Assembly: GCA_023055505.1 (NCBI GenBank)
Contig: JALIRH010000001.1
Span: forward strand, 93,774,530 to 93,838,529
DNA: 64,000 bases
Direction of reading: 5' to 3'
Source of the DNA: Callipepla californica brunnescens
Lineage: Eukaryota; Chordata; Aves; Galliformes; Odontophoridae
Shown: one piece after another, positions 27,963-42,018 of the stretch
Layout of the letters: every line of letters starts with the position of its first letter
How positions within the stretch are numbered: the first letter of the stretch is position 1
Program-made: the position numbers and the translations under genes
Notes under the pieces: model-generated
Told to the model about the DNA's origin: nothing
The model's database searches: none
What the model saw: the letters and a program-made list of their open reading frames with translations, nothing else

Positions 27963-28648
27963 TCATTGGTCACATTGGCTACCTAGGCACAATTCTGGCT
28001 CAAGTTTATCTGAGCAGCAACCAACACCCCAGGTCCATTTTCTCTACACATTCTTCCAGCCACTCTGCCACAAGCCTGTAGCATTGTCTTGGGCTGTTGT
28101 GGCCGAAGTGTGGTACCCTGAACTTTGTCTTGTTAAATTTCATCCCACTGTCCTCAGCTCAGACATCTATCCTGTCCAGACTCCTCTGATGTGTTTTTCT
28201 AGCCTCAGACAGATCAACACTTCCTCCCAACTTGATGTCATCTGCAAAGTTACTGAGTGATCACTCAATCCCCTTGTCAAAGTCATCAACAAAAGTTATT
28301 AATCAGGACGATATTGACCACTGGGGAACACCACTCATGACCAGATGCCAGCTGGATTTAACTCCATTCACCACTACTCTCTACTCCACCAGGCCCTTCA
28401 GCCAGTTCTTCACCCATCAGAGTTTAACCATCCAGGGCACAGGGAGGCAACTTCCCCAGCAAGACACTGACAAAGGCTTTGCTGAAGTCTAGGTAGATCC
28501 CTTGATAACCATTCTTTCATCCACCAGGAAGGTCACTTGATCATAGAAGGAGATCAAATTGGTCAAGCAGTGTCTGTCTTTCATGAAACCATGCTGGTTG
28601 GGCCTGATCCCCTGGCTGTCCAGCTTCATCCTTCATACTGTCAAAAAG
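27963..28648 (-). mobile_element. CR1 LINE, continuation upstream of the nested insertion
   Basis: It resumes the antisense CR1 of 27116-27640. It includes antisense blocks such as 'cttgatgtcatctgcaaagt', 'ttgctgaagtctaggtagat' and 'gaaaccatgctggttgggcc', from the reverse-transcriptase fingers and palm region. Frames are broken. Together the two parts give about 1.2 kb of CR1. Confidence 0.92.
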
Positions 28649-29235
28649 CAATGACATTAATAAGGTGTGGTTGCGAAGTGGGAAGACAAGTCTTATGAAA
28701 GTCTGGTAAACTCCTATAAAAGAGGCATGGTCAGGTTTTTGAGTTGAATATCTGATTACAGCTCTATATTTCAATTTGAAAACTCACAGGTAATGTATTT
28801 AGGAAAATGGAAAATGTAGTCACAAATATACCAAAAAGTTTACATTTTCTTGTCAGTCTTGAAATTTGCTCTCAAATTCCTTTATCAAAAAGGAAAGCAA
28901 GGTTGTATATTTTTCACTGTTCACAGGACTGTGTTTAGCCAGAATATCAAATTGCATAAAAGTATTTAAATAACTGAAGATAGTGCTGTCCTTTGCCCTC
29001 CCCGTGTTCTGATTTCAGCCCAGACGTTGCCAATCGTACATAAATGTTTGGTGGCTTCTGAGTGATGGATGCATACTCAGGGCTGGGTCAAGTTGCTCAG
29101 CAGGGAAGAGCCATTTTCAGGATGGTAAAGGGCAGAGTGGGCCACAGGACAGAACAGGCTTGGTTGCATGTGGCTTGAAGACAGCCTGCACACTGTAATA
29201 TTTTGATAGAGTTGATAATAATCACATCATACAAT
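28649..29235. other. Unassigned DNA, moderately GC-richer
   Basis: No gene recognised. 28980-29210 is less AT-rich than its surroundings but I cannot match it to a repeat family. Confidence 0.45.
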
Positions 29236-29782
29236 TGTCATGGTTTTATGATTTCTGTGTCCACATCATGTAAGCCACTGGGAGTTAAAGAGTTAAGGAG
29301 TTCATGCTCCAGTTCTGTGGACTACCGAATTTCTGAGTAGCCAGTTCTCAGAAGGGAATGAAGACTACATACCCCAGAGGAGTCTGCATGCCTGTTTTCC
29401 ACTCTGAGGGAAAGATAAAACTGCTCACAAGTCCTGAGACTTCCTCTTTTGCTGTTCACCAGCAGTGGGAGCTTCCTAGCTGTATCTCCTTTAGCTTTAA
29501 AGCAAGGCCTTAGGTTTTAGATACTGTATCATTTTATTTGATTTATTAACCTCCATTCCAATTATATTGCACTATACTGTGTTATTTTATCTTCTGTTAT
29601 CTTATTTAGTGAACTAGTTTTTCTCCTCAGATTGTTGCCACTGTTTTGTTTTTAGGTCCATCTCCCTGTCATTTCCCCTTTTCCCCTTTTCCTCTTTTCC
29701 CCTTTCCTGGGGTGTAGGTCCATAGGTCCCCCCACTCCATTAGTCACAAAACGAGACCAAATTGGCCCATAAACCACTGACA
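29236..29782 (+). mobile_element. Solo LTR, second copy of the TGTCATGG family
   Basis: It shares start (TGTCATGGTTTTATGATTTC) and end (CCACTGACA) with the solo LTR at 13751-14324, and most internal blocks. These include the TATA-like 'gaaagataaaactg' near 29410 and the C/T tract near 29675-29705. The five bases before (ACAAT) and after (AGAAT) differ at one position, compatible with a mutated target duplication. No internal region is present. Confidence 0.82.
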
Positions 29783-29783
29783 A

Positions 29784-29885
29784 GAATCACAGAATGTCTT
29801 AGTTTGGAAGAGACCTCAAGCCCATCTAGTTTCTACCTCTGTCAACCAGGGGGCAAGGTTGCCAATCACTAAATCAGACTTATGA
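29784..29885 (-). mobile_element. CR1 LINE 3' terminal scrap
   Basis: About 100 bp of antisense CR1 end: 'agaatcacagaatgtcttag' and 'ggaagagacctcaagcccat'. It abuts the right edge of the solo LTR, so the LTR may have landed at the end of this CR1. Confidence 0.75.
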
Positions 29886-32489
29886 TCTTTCTGCAACTAA
29901 AAAATCAATTTAAGTGTCTGGGTTTGGCTTTGTTTTTCTTAAAATCTGGAAGAAAATAATACTTAATAATGAGCACAATTTTGAGACTTGTGTATAAATA
30001 CTCTTAAATTATTTCATATTTTTCCTCCTCTTTATTTTCAAACTCTTTGCATGTTTTTGTCTGATGCTGGGTTTTCTGTACTGAACATGTAGAAGACAAT
30101 TCAAACATCAGTGTGCTCTTCAGTTTGCAGAAAAAAGGAAAATACCCGCTTTACAATGTTCAATCTCCTAGAAGAAAATTTAAATCTGTGATAGTTAAAG
30201 AAATCAGATGTGATCTAAAAACAGTGAAACCACTTCCTTTGCATAATACAAATCTTAATATTTAATAAATTTATTTTTGAAATAGTAGCTTCTAGTAACC
30301 TCTGAAGAGCAAGAGTTATGCTCAGCAACAACAATTAAGATTTTCTTATGCAGATTACAATTATGCGTCCTCCTAACTAGTAGGAAGGGGGACCATTCAG
30401 ATTTTAACCATTGATTCTGCAAAATATCACAACTTTTTGAACAATTGTTCAGTAATATAATAACAGAGAATGATTCTGAAGTAGATAAGAGTGAATGTTC
30501 TCAGTTTGCAAAAGAACTTTTTGAAACTTTACATGGATTACATGCAGAGGCCCAAATTCCATTCATGATGTACAATTCATTATCAAGTTACTCAGTTTAT
30601 GAAAAGCAGAGACCTAACTTTGATCAAAAGAAGAATACTTGTATATGTATATAAGTTGCTGAAAAATGTATATTATTTGATATTACAGAAATGTAGAACA
30701 CAGCAATGCAAAGTACTTAATTCATGAAGAAAACTAAGAAATTATACGACAGTAGAAATAAAGGTACTTTTCATTATTATCAAAGAAATATTTTTCTGTG
30801 AGCCCAATTTTGAAATAAATAACTGGTATCAAAGTACATTTTTTCCACAAGTCAGCAAAATATTTTTTTTTCCATGAAGATTTAATACATTTTTCCCTTG
30901 AGTGTAATAACCTATTTTGACAAAAACTACAATAAACAGAAATTGTAGAACAAAAGCAAGTGATTCCTCATCTTTAATCCAGAGGTAATATTCAGGTATG
31001 GAATCAAGATTTGATCTGTCTTTGAAATTTCTATTTCAAGTGTTAAACCTGATATAGGTCCAGTTTAGCCTACTTCAACCAATACCATAATATTTTAAAG
31101 AGAAAGCAGTCAGCTTTTACTTTGAATAACACCTTATTAAGACTTCAACAAACAAGCAAACAAACAAACAAACAGAGAAATGGTTAGATAAAAAAGATTG
31201 TTCTTCCCTACTGATATGAAAAAATACAGAAAAGAAGATAAATCCACTGCTATTTCTAAAGTAAAATAAAGAAGAAATTTCTGAAAATAAAATGATTATT
31301 CCCAGAGATGTTTTCCACGTGTAACTTTCTATTTTGGGGAAAATAAAAAAGAAAACTAACTCGGAAGGGGATGATTTCATTTCGACGGCAACAGAACTAG
31401 TTCAGTTATGATAAAAGTGGGCAAGTGTCTGAGTTGTGTGAATATTTGCCACAGGACAACTTGGAATAGAGTCGCTATAAAAGAGTACAAGATAAAAAAA
31501 AAAAAAAAAGTACAGAACCACATCAGTCAGAGTTACAAAAATTGTTTATTTATTAATAGTATGAACAGAGCAAACAGACAGCAATTTCATTTCTAATGTT
31601 CAGTTCTACAGATTACACAAGATCTACGATTCTATATTGGACACATGCAATAGTGTTAAAATAATCATTTGCCCGGCTGCAAGGAGCTCTATACCCTCAA
31701 GGGAACAGTTCATATGTTTTATTCCTGGCTGGCCGTTTGTCTGTTCCAATCTCGTAATCACTCTTTGTCATCATGTTAAACATAACATCTCTATGTGTTT
31801 CCCCAACTCCACAGGCTATTGTTTTCACTATTGCATTCCAGTTAAAACTGTTGCCCTAAATTGCTAATGGCTTCCTTGTTCATGGGTTCCAGGGCTGATT
31901 TCTCTCTCTCTAAAAACAAAGAACATGGGTTACTGTCACATATATCTTCTGCTCCAAATTCATTAAAAGAATAGTATAGTTGTTAAAGTTTATCTGAGCT
32001 TTGCTTCTTTCCCACATATGATTTCACTGTGAGCAGGGCAGATGAGGCCATGTTCAGTTTAGCAATGTATACAGATAACATCACAATGATGACTATATCT
32101 TATTTTCAGTTTTCCCAAAATATATTAAATTGATCTTATTAGTTAGAGCTGAATATGTATAGTGTCTGAGTAGATAAGTTTCATTTGGTAATAATACTGT
32201 TTTACATGTGATAACAAGCATTTGAAAGATGAAGTGCTATAGTCATCAAATTTGTGCAGAATATGATGCTACGCTGTGTAAATATGCTACTTGCACAGAA
32301 ATATGTACATTATAAGTGTAGAAAATGTAGCTATATATAACGCATATGCATATAGATGATGCATATATATATAATCTCTGTTTCTCTTTTGTTATCCATT
32401 AGGTGATATGTATACGTGTATACATACATATGTACATATATATAGTCACCCGAAGCCTTTTGATCGTGCTACACTGGTAGGCTTTTTTT
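29886..32489. other. AT-rich single-copy DNA
   Basis: No gene recognised. Contains (CAAA)n at about 31149-31173, poly-A at 31494-31509 and a TA-rich region at 32330-32450. The 87-residue minus-strand frame at 31117-31380 is Phe/Ser-rich and without motifs. Confidence 0.5.
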
Positions 32490-32808
32490 GCTAGATGTGA
32501 ATGCTAGATGGAAATAGGACAAGGAATAATATTTTCAAACCTGGTAGGATGAGAGGAAATGGTTTCAAAATAAAAGAAGGCAGACTTATATTGTATATAA
32601 GGAAAATGTTTTTTACAATAAGTGTGGTCAGTCACTGGAAAAGGTTGCCCAGAGAGATGGTGGAAGCCCTGTCCTTGGAGACATTCACAGTCAAGTTAGA
32701 CTAAGCTCTGAGCAATCTGATCTAGATGTTGATGTCCCTGTTCATTGCAGGGGAGTTCGACTAGATGACCTTTAAAAGTCATTTTAAACTCAAAAGATTC
32801 TATGATTC
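32490..32808 (+). mobile_element. CR1 LINE 3' end (plus orientation)
   Basis: The 67-codon frame 32501-32704 resembles the CR1 ORF2 C-terminus ('HWKRLPREMVEALSLETF', ending in 'KLD'). It is followed by the CR1 3' UTR and a terminal 'aagattctatgattc'. Confidence 0.92.
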
Positions 32809-32811
32809 AGC

Positions 32812-32908
32812 CCAGTTCCATGATGACTGGGGAAGGGAACCCACAGACCCACACCCTGGGGAAGGGAAAGGGTGAAAGGGAAAAGGGAAAAAAGGAAAAG
32901 GGAAATGT
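32812..32908 (-). mobile_element. 3' fragment of the TGTCATGG-family LTR
   Basis: On the minus strand it reproduces the C/T-rich tract, 'ccccagggtgtgggtc' and 'aactgggc' of the solo LTR at 13751-14324. The 5' part is missing. It abuts the CR1 tail at 32808. Confidence 0.75.
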
Positions 32909-35900
32909 GTGAGACTATGATAGCATCAAATGATAGCATCATATGTTTTCTTTCAAGATTTACAAAGTAAAAATAAGAAGTACTAGCAACCATTACTATT
33001 CTTTCTTTTTCTCGAGATACTTCTGGACATTATTTGGTAAAGTATTTTGAAAGAACTTTACCTATAATTGAAAATGGTAGAGTAAATATTAAATCCTTTT
33101 TTTTTTTTTTTCCAGTGACTTCCAGTGAAAGAAAGTTGACATATATTCAAACTAAGCTGATAATTCTTCTGCCTTGCAGTTTAAAGTTGTCCCCCTTTTG
33201 CAGAAGGGGGCAAATACACAATCTAACTTTAGTTTACCTATAAAACAACACAAAATATAACACTGAAGCATACTACTACAGACTTCAACATAGATAATTC
33301 AGATGAATTAAAATTCAAGTCTCCCATGTAAATGTATCCAACATGAAATACACAGTTTATTCTTTTACAGTAATTCATGTTTACTTTTTTGCAGTAATTC
33401 ATGTTGTTTAATATAGAACAATGCAACACATATTTTTGACTACCTTATAATCAAAGTTTAAAATTTTATTTGGAATCCCAAACACAAAACAAATAAAAAT
33501 ATCTAAACTCTCTAATTCTTCAGTAGAAAAATTTCTGACTTGATTCTTTTACTACTTTTTATTATTATTATTATGATTATGATTATTATTATTATTATTA
33601 TTATGTGTTCTCTCTTCTGCTTCTGTAGATCATATTCTATTCAGTTGTTTCACAAAGCTCAGAGTTGTGCATTAGTATTACTGGCAAATATCAAGTCATT
33701 TTATGAAGAATAACCAAGTTATTTTTGAAATATAGACCTTCACACAGTCAGATTTTTGATTTACATTAACCTATTTTTTTTTCTGCTATGACATTATTTA
33801 TACTATGTAATAACATGTCTTCACATAGTAAATATTTACAGTATTTAAGTAAATGTTTGAAGGAAGTTTGCCAAATCAAGTAGCTCTACAAATTCACAAA
33901 TTATTCTATCACTTTTAAGCTTACAAAGCACATTTCTTTGTGTGTCTGTGTACTTTAACTTCTTTCTTTTTTCTTTTTTTTTTTTTCCTTTTTTTCTACA
34001 TATTGGATGTCAACTCTATCTATTAAGCTACAGTAAAAGCATTCTGTTACAATCACTGTTTGTTCACCTCTTCTTCATACCACTACTTATTCTCTGGAAG
34101 TCTTCTGAACCTTGCCTCAATTACTTTTGAGGTTTTTTTTTTCTTTTCTTGAAGGAGAAAAAAAGAGACATTTTCTTTCAATCTGATTGAAATATACGCA
34201 GTGTCCAGATGACTGAAACATCATTACGCAGCAAATTTGCCATTAAAAAATAAAAATAATAATTTAAAAGGATAGAAAAAGAAAAGAAATAACTAGTACT
34301 TTCAGTAAATTACAGCCATGTATTTAAAATCTAGCTCAGAACATATAAGCATAAGTAAGTTTTTAATTACAGTTAAACAGGATATCATTCCTTGGGATCT
34401 TGTAAACTAAAAAAAAAAAAAAAGAAAAAAGAAAAAAAATTTTTTACTATCCTGGCTACTTCATACAGTGCTTCTATTAATGTTGATTTTTTCTCCAGCT
34501 CACTCCCTTGTCTAGTCATCTCTATCATGGGATTTAAGCACTTCTGAGATAATCACCAGAATACTTAGCTCTATAATCTTAATGTATCTGGACATTTAGA
34601 ATCCCTTGGATCAATTTTTTTTTTTTTTTACCTTGTCTATAATGGAAATATAGTGCAAGCAGCTCAAGTATTCTATCTATTAAAGGCTTGGTCTGTTTTA
34701 ATTCTGCAGTTCACACCTCTACGTAATTTATTATTTCCTGTTCAGCTCCCCAGATGTCTTTTGTCCTGGACTTTTTCCAGAATAATCTCGTTAAAAAAAT
34801 TTATTCAGTTTCACAAATGTACTACTTTATTTCTCTTCATCTTTTCCATTATGCAGGCTCCTTGGATGCCTAGAAAATCACCCTTCAATTTTATAAATTG
34901 ACTTGAACTGTCTATTTGTTGATGAAATTTATGTTTTATTATATGAAATGTAATTAGCAAATATATTAAAAATGATTATTTGATCCAGAATTTCCAGAAG
35001 TGACTAGTAATTTACCACTCACTAAATATGCTTGGGCTCAAACTCTAATTCTAATAAAAAGCCTTGACAAATACTGCCCTTTGTAACAAACAAGGTATCT
35101 GTAAACTCAGTGACTCATATCAGTGGCTTGTAAAAACTCCCCTCTTCAGTAACACCACAGTGAAAAGTGACATCAGTTCACCATATTTTACCACATTCTG
35201 TTTTAGTGTTTTCAGTCCACTCACTCATCGTTGTCAGTGCATAGGATGGAGAAACAATGTTGTGGTGGAAACTTTAAGCCAGTTCAATTGTATTCATCTA
35301 TACAATAATACTGATGACAGAAAGAGGAAAGCTATTGTTCTTATTATTGCTCTATAACAGAGAGAACATACTTTCATCATAATATTCTTGAGGCTGATCC
35401 AAGATCTAATCTAAATCTACTAAAATTGAACATATTTCAGAGTGCTTAACATATGAATACCTATGAGGCATCACCATAATTTATCATCGGAAACCCTTCA
35501 CTCAATTTTCCAGGCAGAGTCAAACATATTTTCACAACTTTGTAAAGAAACTGATTTTCCATGATTAAACAGGGTACTATTGATGCAGGGAGATTTTTCT
35601 AAGTATGACAGTCTGCAGATGTGTAAAGCGCAGCTAGATATTAATAACACAGACATACAAATCTAATCCCTGTAAAATTATTGATTTTTAAAAACTTGGA
35701 CAGTGAATGAAATTTAACTACTATTTTTTTCATATTCTGAATGCAGATACTGTCACGTTTTCAATATCATTACATAGAACTGAAAGTTAATTTAAACAAA
35801 ACAGAATTCTTCTATAAATCAGAGATTATTAACAGCACTCAGCATGAGGATTAAAAAGCCCCTTTCATGTCTGAAATTCGTAAAGAGCCATTTCTGTATC

Positions 35901-37639
35901 TCCACTTCTGAGTGCAAAAGACACATCATAATCTGTCCAATATCCAGTTTCCCACAGCCTAATTATTTTAGAAGACATCTAAAAATAATCTCTAATTTCT
36001 CACAACAAGCAGTGTTTACTGAGGATACATCAGAAAAGTTAAAAGGAGCTTGGCAAGCTACGAAGCGCAAAGTAAATTTCTATTTAAATGTCCTACATTA
36101 GCCATAATTTTTAGAAAAGGACTTGTTCCTGTGTTCCCCAGCTGCAACAGGAGTGTTCTCAACATTTTCTGAAGCTGAGTATCACTCTTTCTGTCTCTTG
36201 ATGAAGTCTTAGTAAATATGTTGGTACTTACTTAAAACAGGCTAACCTACTTTCCATTCCCTCATTATTCTTCTATATAATGTGTAGTTTCATAGAATAA
36301 GTGTCTGAAATAAGTAAAATTAATGAAACCTACCAAATCCCATCTCTCTGAAAGACTGGAGTAATTGCTAATGTAACTTAAGTTTTCTGCTGTAAACATA
36401 TTTAAGTTAGGTAAGATTTTTCTTGCATATTCAAAAGGCATTTAATTATCAGACAAATATAATTTATACAGGGGAAGATATTTTTTGATGGTTTGGTATA
36501 ATTCATTCCACTAAGGATAAAGGTAATCCTAAACATTCCTAATATAGGTGAAAATAATGTATGTATCTTTGGGTATCATGAATATGGTGTTATTTGCAAT
36601 TTCAAGATTAACATAAAAAAAGAGTAACTTTTTGAATTTTTCATCATGTAGCTAATAAGAAATCTGCTTTGAATGCTGCACTTCCAGTGAGGAGAAAAAA
36701 ATAAACAAAAAGTTGGAGGAAGTTGATTAATATATCAGTGGCACATCATAACTAAATCCTTGGAGCATGAATAGTGATAGAAGGTTTGTCTAGGTTCCTA
36801 CTTAAAGGGCACTTGAAGATAAAGATAACAAGTTTAACAGAAACAATGAGGATAACAATAACTCTGGTTAGAAATGACTCATGGGAAATAAAAATTGATA
36901 TTCTGAATGGCAGTAGTTAGTTTTCATTCTCTTCACCAGGGCTCTCATAATTGTTGACTATGAAAATTTGAGGTTTGGATGGAAAATAGATATGCATGAC
37001 CCAAAATTCAGTTGGAAAGGATTGACAAAAGGAAATGTAGATAGGTTTGCATGCATGATTACAGAGTGATTTTTTATTTCACTTGTTGTCTTTCTTGTTT
37101 ACAATGTAATTGAGACACCAGTGGCTTTGGGAAAATATTGTTTTACCCCTTTTATCCACTTTCTTTCTTTTCTGCTGTACTGTGTATTCTCTTCGTCATG
37201 AAGAGCATTTTTCCAGTACTCTGGTCAGAAGGAGTTTTGTTATTAAGATCATTTCCAAGTCTATAAAAATAAATATCCTGGTTTGCAGGATATTTAAAAA
37301 TAATATGAACAAATTATAATTGATTACACTGCAACTGTTTTTTGAGAGCCAGAACATGACACTTATATTAATGTTGAGCAATTCATAACTATAAATAGTT
37401 TCAATGAAGATATTTTTTTAACTGGATCCAACTAGCACAGTTGGAAGAAGCTACAAGTAGACAGAGGTCACAGAAACAATTGTTCCCTAATATCATCTAC
37501 AATTCCACCACATTACAAGTGAATGTAATGGGATTACTCACAAGGCAAAGCTTTTCTTAATTGGAAGGGTGATAAAATGCAGTTAAAATTACAAACTTCA
37601 TAAAGGCATGAAAACAAAATATGCCTATAGGAAAATGTC
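32909..37639. other. AT-rich single-copy DNA
   Basis: No gene recognised. Simple repeats include T-runs at 33096-33111, an ATT/ATG array at about 33557-33604 and A-runs near 34410-34440. Open frames of 60-97 codons are present but have no domain or coding signature. Confidence 0.5.
33557..33604. repeat. (TTA)n microsatellite with TGA variants
   Basis: About 48 bp of TTA triplets interrupted by two GAT units. Confidence 0.88.
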
Positions 37640-37731
37640 CCTGTCTACAGCAAAGAGGTTGGAACTAGATAATCTTAAAGATCTCTTCCAACCCAACCTA
37701 TTCTATGATTCTATGATTACATGATTCTATT
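37640..37731 (+). mobile_element. CR1 LINE terminal scrap
   Basis: About 90 bp carrying the CR1 3' terminus: 'aaagaggttggaactagata', 'aagatctcttccaaccc' and repeated 'attctatgattctatgatt' units. Confidence 0.88.
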
Positions 37732-40017
37732 ATGATTAAAGAACTGGAATTAGTGGGAAAAAATAAAAAGAGTATGCAGTAGGAATAATTACTGTTAAAT
37801 AAATAAATAATTTCATAGGTCTGGAATGCATTTTAGTTGAAAAACAATTAAGCAACTAAAAATATGTATATTTAAACCAGTGTGAAGAGTATGTATGCAC
37901 TTATTATTTTCATTATTCATAGAGTAGTGAAATGTCTTCATTAATTTGTTTTATGTGGTGTCTTGAAAGGAAAAGAAATGCTGAATAGTATTCACTTATC
38001 TTTTCTCTGTACTCATAGGAAAAAAGTATTTGTGTTACTCTGTAGCAGAATCTTAGTGACAAATACACATTAACTCTAATTCTTTACAGAGAAGACAGCT
38101 ATTGTATTTGATTAGACTGTATTGTATTTGATTAGATTTTTATCAGGTAATCCTTTTTTGCATAAAGGTAATAGATTTATCTATTCTTGGATGTTTCACT
38201 TCTGAATGCAGTAGGCATCACGTAAGCCGTCAAAATACCTCTGTATATCTTAGGCAGAATTAAACTTTTTTTTCCTTTCTCAACATATAAATATTTTTAA
38301 AAACAAACAAACAAACAAACAAATAGAAGTTAAAGACACATGCATGTTGGAATTCACTGAAAGTGTTTTCTGGATACTGATACTATTCCTGCTCCCTATT
38401 TTAAAGCAGAGAGGTTACATTTATCTGAGAGTTTAACTGATACTGGAGATCCCAGGGCTACTTCCGAATTTTTCTGACTGTAGGAAGCTTCCACTCCTTG
38501 CAGAAAGAACTGTTGGTTTTTACTGTTATATTCTTTAGTTCCTAATACTTTACCTCCTCTGTTAGAATTTTGGACCCAAAATAAAAAAATTTGTAAGAAC
38601 ACAATGATTGAAAATATTACATTTTAAAATTCATTCTGATTTATTCTTGTATTATGCTGATTGATAAAATAAGATGTTTCTCTATGGACAAAACTTGAGC
38701 TAAGTCAGATTTTAATTGGGAACTTCAGATAAAACAGCATTGTGAAGTCAAAGGAAATGTGTTCTTTGTTCAAAGTAAAATGAAAAAGATGAAAAACAAC
38801 CATCAGTCTCATAGGAAATTGCTAAATGTGTTATTATTTTTTCCTTTGTTGTAGATGTGTCTAAAAACAAACAAACAAACAAACAGAGAAATGTCTAGAC
38901 CAGCAGAATAAACGTCAGCAATGATTAAAGGACTACTGTTCTATACCTGAAAGCCTGTCAAAGCCTCAAACAATGGGTTTCTGCTTAAATTCCATTTCCT
39001 GAAGGTAAATAATTGACAGATTTTTCTTCACTTATTTTGACTATAGTTGAGGTCTGACTGGATATCAGGAAGCAGAAAGAGGAAAACTGCTTTGAACTAA
39101 GACCAGATGCTGAACTTGAAGCTCTTGTTTGCATGACAAGCTCAAGCTTGCCATGTTGGTGAAGCATGGAGCTATTATGCTGCAATTAGTCCTCTGCCTG
39201 AGGAAAACAAGTGGAAGACTTCTCCCTCTTGCTACATTCTTTTAGAAGCCCAGAATCTAAGTTGATCTCAAGGATAATGCTTGTTAGTGCAATGCTATTC
39301 TACAGGAAAAACAGCAGTTTCATAGAGTGAGCTAAGCTTGTAAATAGTACCCTTAACTAAACTAAGCACCACAACCTTCTCCTTTGTGTACACTGCATAT
39401 TTAAGCAGAATTTGCAGTCTCCGACAAAACTGTACAACTGTATGAATATTAAAAGTTTGTGCACAAAGATAATCCAAAACAATAACAGAGACTAAAGCAA
39501 ATACCACTGTTTACTCATTTCTTCCTCAGTACCCAAGAAGAATGCAAATTGTGTGACAGATATCAGTCAAACCTCTGGGATGTACTTATATTCTTCATTG
39601 AAAATACACTGAAAAGATCTATATTAATCGACAGTATCCAGATAACTACACGAAACAAAGCATAGTAGAAAATAAGAGCCATTAATCATCTCCTCATCTT
39701 CTTTATTTAATCTAGGATAGCCTGTTGTAAGAAAAATATAATTATGAATAAATAAACATATCCTGCCTTTCACTGGACTTCCATATTATACACAAGGTGC
39801 AAGCAGTACCGTTGTTACAGCAATGCACTAATTACAGGAATGAGTTGAAGGATGAAGAGGAGGGAGTGCCCTCATTACTGACAATGTTATGATGGCAGTG
39901 TGCTTATACTGTTCTACCTGAATTCCCAGCACAATTGTTCTGGGGAATATATACTACTTTTGTATATATCTGAAGGGTTAAGTATTTCATATTTGATCTA
40001 CAAAAAAAAGTAGTATT
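37732..40017. other. AT-rich single-copy DNA
   Basis: No gene recognised. It contains a 16-bp direct repeat 'attgtatttgattaga' at about 38101-38136 and (AAAC)n tracts at about 38303-38323 and 38862-38884. Confidence 0.5.
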
Positions 40018-41812
40018 TCACAGAGTCACAGAATCGTAGGGAATAGAAAACATCCCTAGAAATCATCTAGTCTAATCCCCCTGACAAAGCAGGTTTCCTA
40101 GAACAGGTTGCACAGGTGAGTCCAGGTGAGTCTTGAAGATCTCCAGAGAAGGAAACTCCACAACCTCTCCAGGCAGCCTGTTCCAGTGCTCCGTCATCCT
40201 TACTGTGAATTTCTTATGCACATTTGTGCAGAACTTCCTATGCCTCAGTTCGTGGCTGTTCCCCTCATCCTGTCACCATGCACTGCTGAGAAGAGTCTGG
40301 CCTTGTCCCTTTGCCTCCTGCACCTTAGGAATTTATAGACATATAGAGGGGTCAGATCCCCTCTGAGTCTTCTTTTCTCAAGGTTGAACAGACCCAGATC
40401 TCTCAGCCTTTCCCCATAAGAGAGGGGTTCCACATCCTTTATCATCTTAGTAGCCCTCCTCTGGACTCTTTCAAGGAGATCCCTGTCTTTTTTGTACCGG
40501 GGAGCCCAGAACTGGACACAGTACTCCAGGTGAGGCATCATCAGGGCACGGTGGAAGGAGAGGATTATCTCCCTTGACCTTGACCTTCTTGGCCACCAGG
40601 GCACACTGCTGGCTTATGACCAACCTGCTGTCCACCAGGACATCCAGGTCCCTCTCCTCAGGGCTCCTCTCCACCAGGTCATCCACCAGCTTGCATGTGG
40701 TCATTCCTCCCTAGATGCAAGACCCTACGCTTGTTCTTTTTAAACCTTATCTGGTTCCTTTCTGCCCAACTCTCAGGCCTGGCCAGGCCTCACTGAATGA
40801 CAGCACAGTCTTCTGGAGTGTCAGCCATTACTCACAGCCTCATATAATCAGCAAAATTGCTGAGGGCGGACACTATACTCTCATCAGTTGTTGAACAGGA
40901 CTGGACCCAGCACCAACCCCTGGGGAACACCTCTAAGAACAAGCTTCCAATCAGACTCTGTGCCATCGATCACAACTCTCTGAGCTCTGCCAGTCAGTTC
41001 TCAACCCACCTCACCATCCACTAATCTATTCCATACTTCCTCAGCTTTGTTATAAGATGCTGTGGGAGGCAGTGTCAAATGCCTTGCTGAAATCAAGGTA
41101 GACTACATCCATTGCTCTCCCTCCATTTACCCAGCCTATGATGACATCATAGAAGGCTACCAGGTTGGTTGAGCATGACTTCCTCCTAGTGAACCCATGC
41201 TGACTACTCCTGATAATCTTCTCTTACAATTGCCTGGACATGGCATCCAGAATTGGTTGTTTCTTCACCTTTCCAGGGACAGAGATGAAGCTGTCTGGTC
41301 TGTAGTTTCCCGGATCCTTTCTCACCCTTTCTGAAGGCTGGATTGACACTGCCTATCCTCCAGTCTTCTAGCATATCTCCCATTCTCCAAGACCCCTCAA
41401 GGATGATAGAGAGCAGTTCAGCAATCTCCTCTGCCAACTCTGGCAGCACATGTAAATGCATCCCATTGGGGCCCATGTATTTACATACACCGATGCTCTC
41501 GGACCATCCCTCACCAAAGGGGAGCATTCAATTCCCCAGACTCTCTCACTTGCTTCCAGGGTCTAAGATTCCTGAAGAGGAGTCTTTGCAGTGAAAACAG
41601 AAGCAAAGAAGGCATTCAGTATCTCCGCCTTCTCTGCATTCCCAATTACTAGAGCATACCCCTCATTTAGTAGGTGACCCACATTTTCCCTAGTCTTCTT
41701 TTTACTATTAACATACTTAAAAAAGCCATTTTTATTATCCTTTATCTCCTTAGCCAGATCCAATTTCAACTTTGCTTTAGCTTTCTTCATCACATCCTGC
41801 AAGTCCTGACAA
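40018..41812 (-). mobile_element. Long CR1 LINE fragment with broken ORF2 reverse transcriptase
   Basis: At about 1.8 kb this is the longest CR1 in the window. Minus-strand frames run in the expected order. 41563-41802 encodes the segment upstream of the reverse-transcriptase core ('DNKNGFFKYVNSKKKT'). 41204-41527 encodes the fingers region ('LAEEIAELLSIILEGSW', 'DWRIGSVNPAFRKG'). 40245-40604 encodes the C-terminal region ('[20 protein letters not shown]'). The frames are separated by frameshifts and stops, so no active polymerase is made. The copy ends abruptly near 41812, where another repeat fragment begins. Confidence 0.95.
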
Positions 41813-41869
41813 CATTCCTATATTATTCCCAAGTGGTCAGACCACAGAAAAATGTGTTCTGTGACCACA

Positions 41870-42018
41870 GAGAATTTTTATCTTTTCCCTCTGAGCAGAA
41901 ATACGTAAAAATGCAAAACATCTCAAAGTCCTCTGGGGATGTAGTTCTTTTTCTCTTCTGAGACAGGTATACCTGGAACTGTCAATGATCCATGGGGCTG
42001 GAGTATCAACTCTTTAAA
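41870..42018 (-). mobile_element. 5' fragment of the TGTCATGG-family LTR
   Basis: On the minus strand it matches 13816-13955 of the solo LTR, including 'catggatcattgacagtt', 'gtatacctgtctcagaagag' and 'aaaagataaaaa'. Both ends of the LTR are missing. Confidence 0.75.
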